Origin: Escarpia spicata | Lineage: Eukaryota > Annelida > Polychaeta > Sabellida > Siboglinidae | DNA length: 64,000 bases | Assembly: GCA_963995525.1 (NCBI GenBank) | Contig: CAXEFP010000012.1 | Span: forward strand, 1,176,201 to 1,240,200 | Reading direction: 5' to 3' | In this document: positions 63,578 through 64,000 of the stretch, piece after piece | Layout of the letters: the number at the start of each line of letters is the position of its first letter | Numbering within the stretch: the stretch's first letter is position 1 | Made by a program: the position numbers and the translations under genes | Notes under the pieces: model-generated | What the model saw: only the letters and a program-made list of their open reading frames with translations | The model's database searches: none | Told to the model about the DNA's origin: nothing

Positions 63578-64000
63578 TGATATCAATCTAGCCTTCGTGA
63601 AGATTTGTAACATGCAAATCATCTATTTGGGATAAGACCACATTAAGGATCCTTCCGCCGAAAAAAGTGCACTACAAATACCGTTTTGCTGTGATATGCA
63701 TTAATTTTTTTCGAACACTTTGACATGGGACATGTTTGTCTCGTGAGTACTGAATGTACTGCTGCTTTAGATAAGAAAAAACTTCAAATGGGGATTAGTT
63801 TTCACACCTATAACTTACGTAATATGTTCTTGTAACTTACGTGACGGAGATAGAACGGTAACATGCATTCCCATTTGTGATTAATCTAGTTATGTGTGTA
63901 GCTTGATATCAATCTAGCCTTCGTGAAGATTTGTAACATGCATAACATCTATTTGGGGTAAGACCACATTAAAGATCCTTCCGCCGAAAAAAGTGCACTA
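63578..64000. repeat. Start of a different arrangement, cut by the window (m196, partial m197)
   Basis: After five uniform 1,631 bp copies, m196 is a Q unit with AAATCATC and TTGGGA, and m197 begins with TAACATC, AAGACCAC and TTAAAGATCC. The next 1,631 bp copy would have begun with a GCCTGTAG P unit, so the uniform tract ends here. A Q (AAATC) unit followed by a TAACATC R-type left half also occurs at m100-m101 and m111-m112. Only the first 97 bases of m197 are in the window. Confidence 0.85.

Larger units (their letters stand above)
1..64000. repeat. 326-bp satellite tandem array, whole window
   Basis: The same 326 bp unit repeats head to tail from the first to the last base, all in one orientation, with about 196 complete units and a partial one at the end. 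Units differ by a limited set of shared substitutions and by rare 1 bp indels. Nothing else interrupts the array: no unique sequence, transposon or inversion was seen. Unit starts advance by 326 except after sixteen 325 or 327 bp units, with a net drift of +7 bp by the last unit at 63904. Such arrays are typical of eukaryotic centromeric, pericentromeric or subtelomeric heterochromatin; which of these applies is not shown by the sequence. Both ends are cut by the window, so the real array is longer. Confidence 0.98.

Noticed and set aside
1..64000. CRISPR-like repeat and spacer pattern
   Set aside because: There are no unique spacers: the whole 326 bp repeats, with units directly joined. This is a satellite array.

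Overview
The whole 64 kb window is one uninterrupted head-to-tail satellite DNA array. The unit is 326 bp, AT-rich (about 37% GC by hand count of the first unit), and always in the same orientation. Taking TGATATCAAT as the arbitrary start, about 196.3 units fit: m1 starts at 1, m2 at 327, and the partial m197 at 63904. Apart from sixteen units that are 1 bp longer or shorter, the period never breaks. I see no protein gene, RNA gene, transposon, CRISPR array, telomere repeat or unique DNA. The only long open frames are 63 codons on the minus strand, recur with the satellite, lack an ATG start, and are closed in most units by a single base change. I treat them as non-coding.

This is a eukaryotic chromosome, most likely a centromeric, pericentromeric or other heterochromatic block. 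The species cannot be read from the sequence. Unit length and a BamHI site in many units are compatible with several plant and animal satellite families. The near-expected CpG content argues weakly against a genome with heavy germline CpG methylation.

Units fall into three right-half classes. P has GACAAGATAAAACATC. Q has GATAAGAAAAAACTTC, with A271, G276 and GTGATT near the end. R has GAAGGTAC followed by GACAAGAAAAAACTTC. There are about eight left-half classes, distinguished at unit positions 40, 42, 46, 54, 55, 60, 61, 66, 70, 71 and 95. The order of classes gives a mosaic of higher-order repeats (HORs).

Layout: 1-8476 is a 14-unit HOR (6+8 units) and a shortened second copy. 8477-13040 is two copies of a 7-unit HOR (2,282 bp). 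13041-19234 is mostly a 4-unit HOR (1,304 bp) with one 5-unit variant. 19235-28361 mixes 4- and 5-unit forms. 28362-32927 is irregular. 32928-39448 is two copies of a 10-unit HOR. 35537-53792 is a 28-unit, 9,128 bp block present twice in tandem and almost identical. 53467-55422 holds a 3-unit HOR twice. 55423-63577 is five copies of a very uniform 5-unit, 1,631 bp HOR. 63578-64000 begins another arrangement cut by the window end.

The pattern fits repeated unequal exchange. Hybrid units mark where longer HORs collapsed to shorter ones, and the right side is the most recently homogenised. No undescribed gene system was found. The points of interest are the HOR history, a near-invariant 34 bp core with paired ACGT motifs, and the lack of any insertion.
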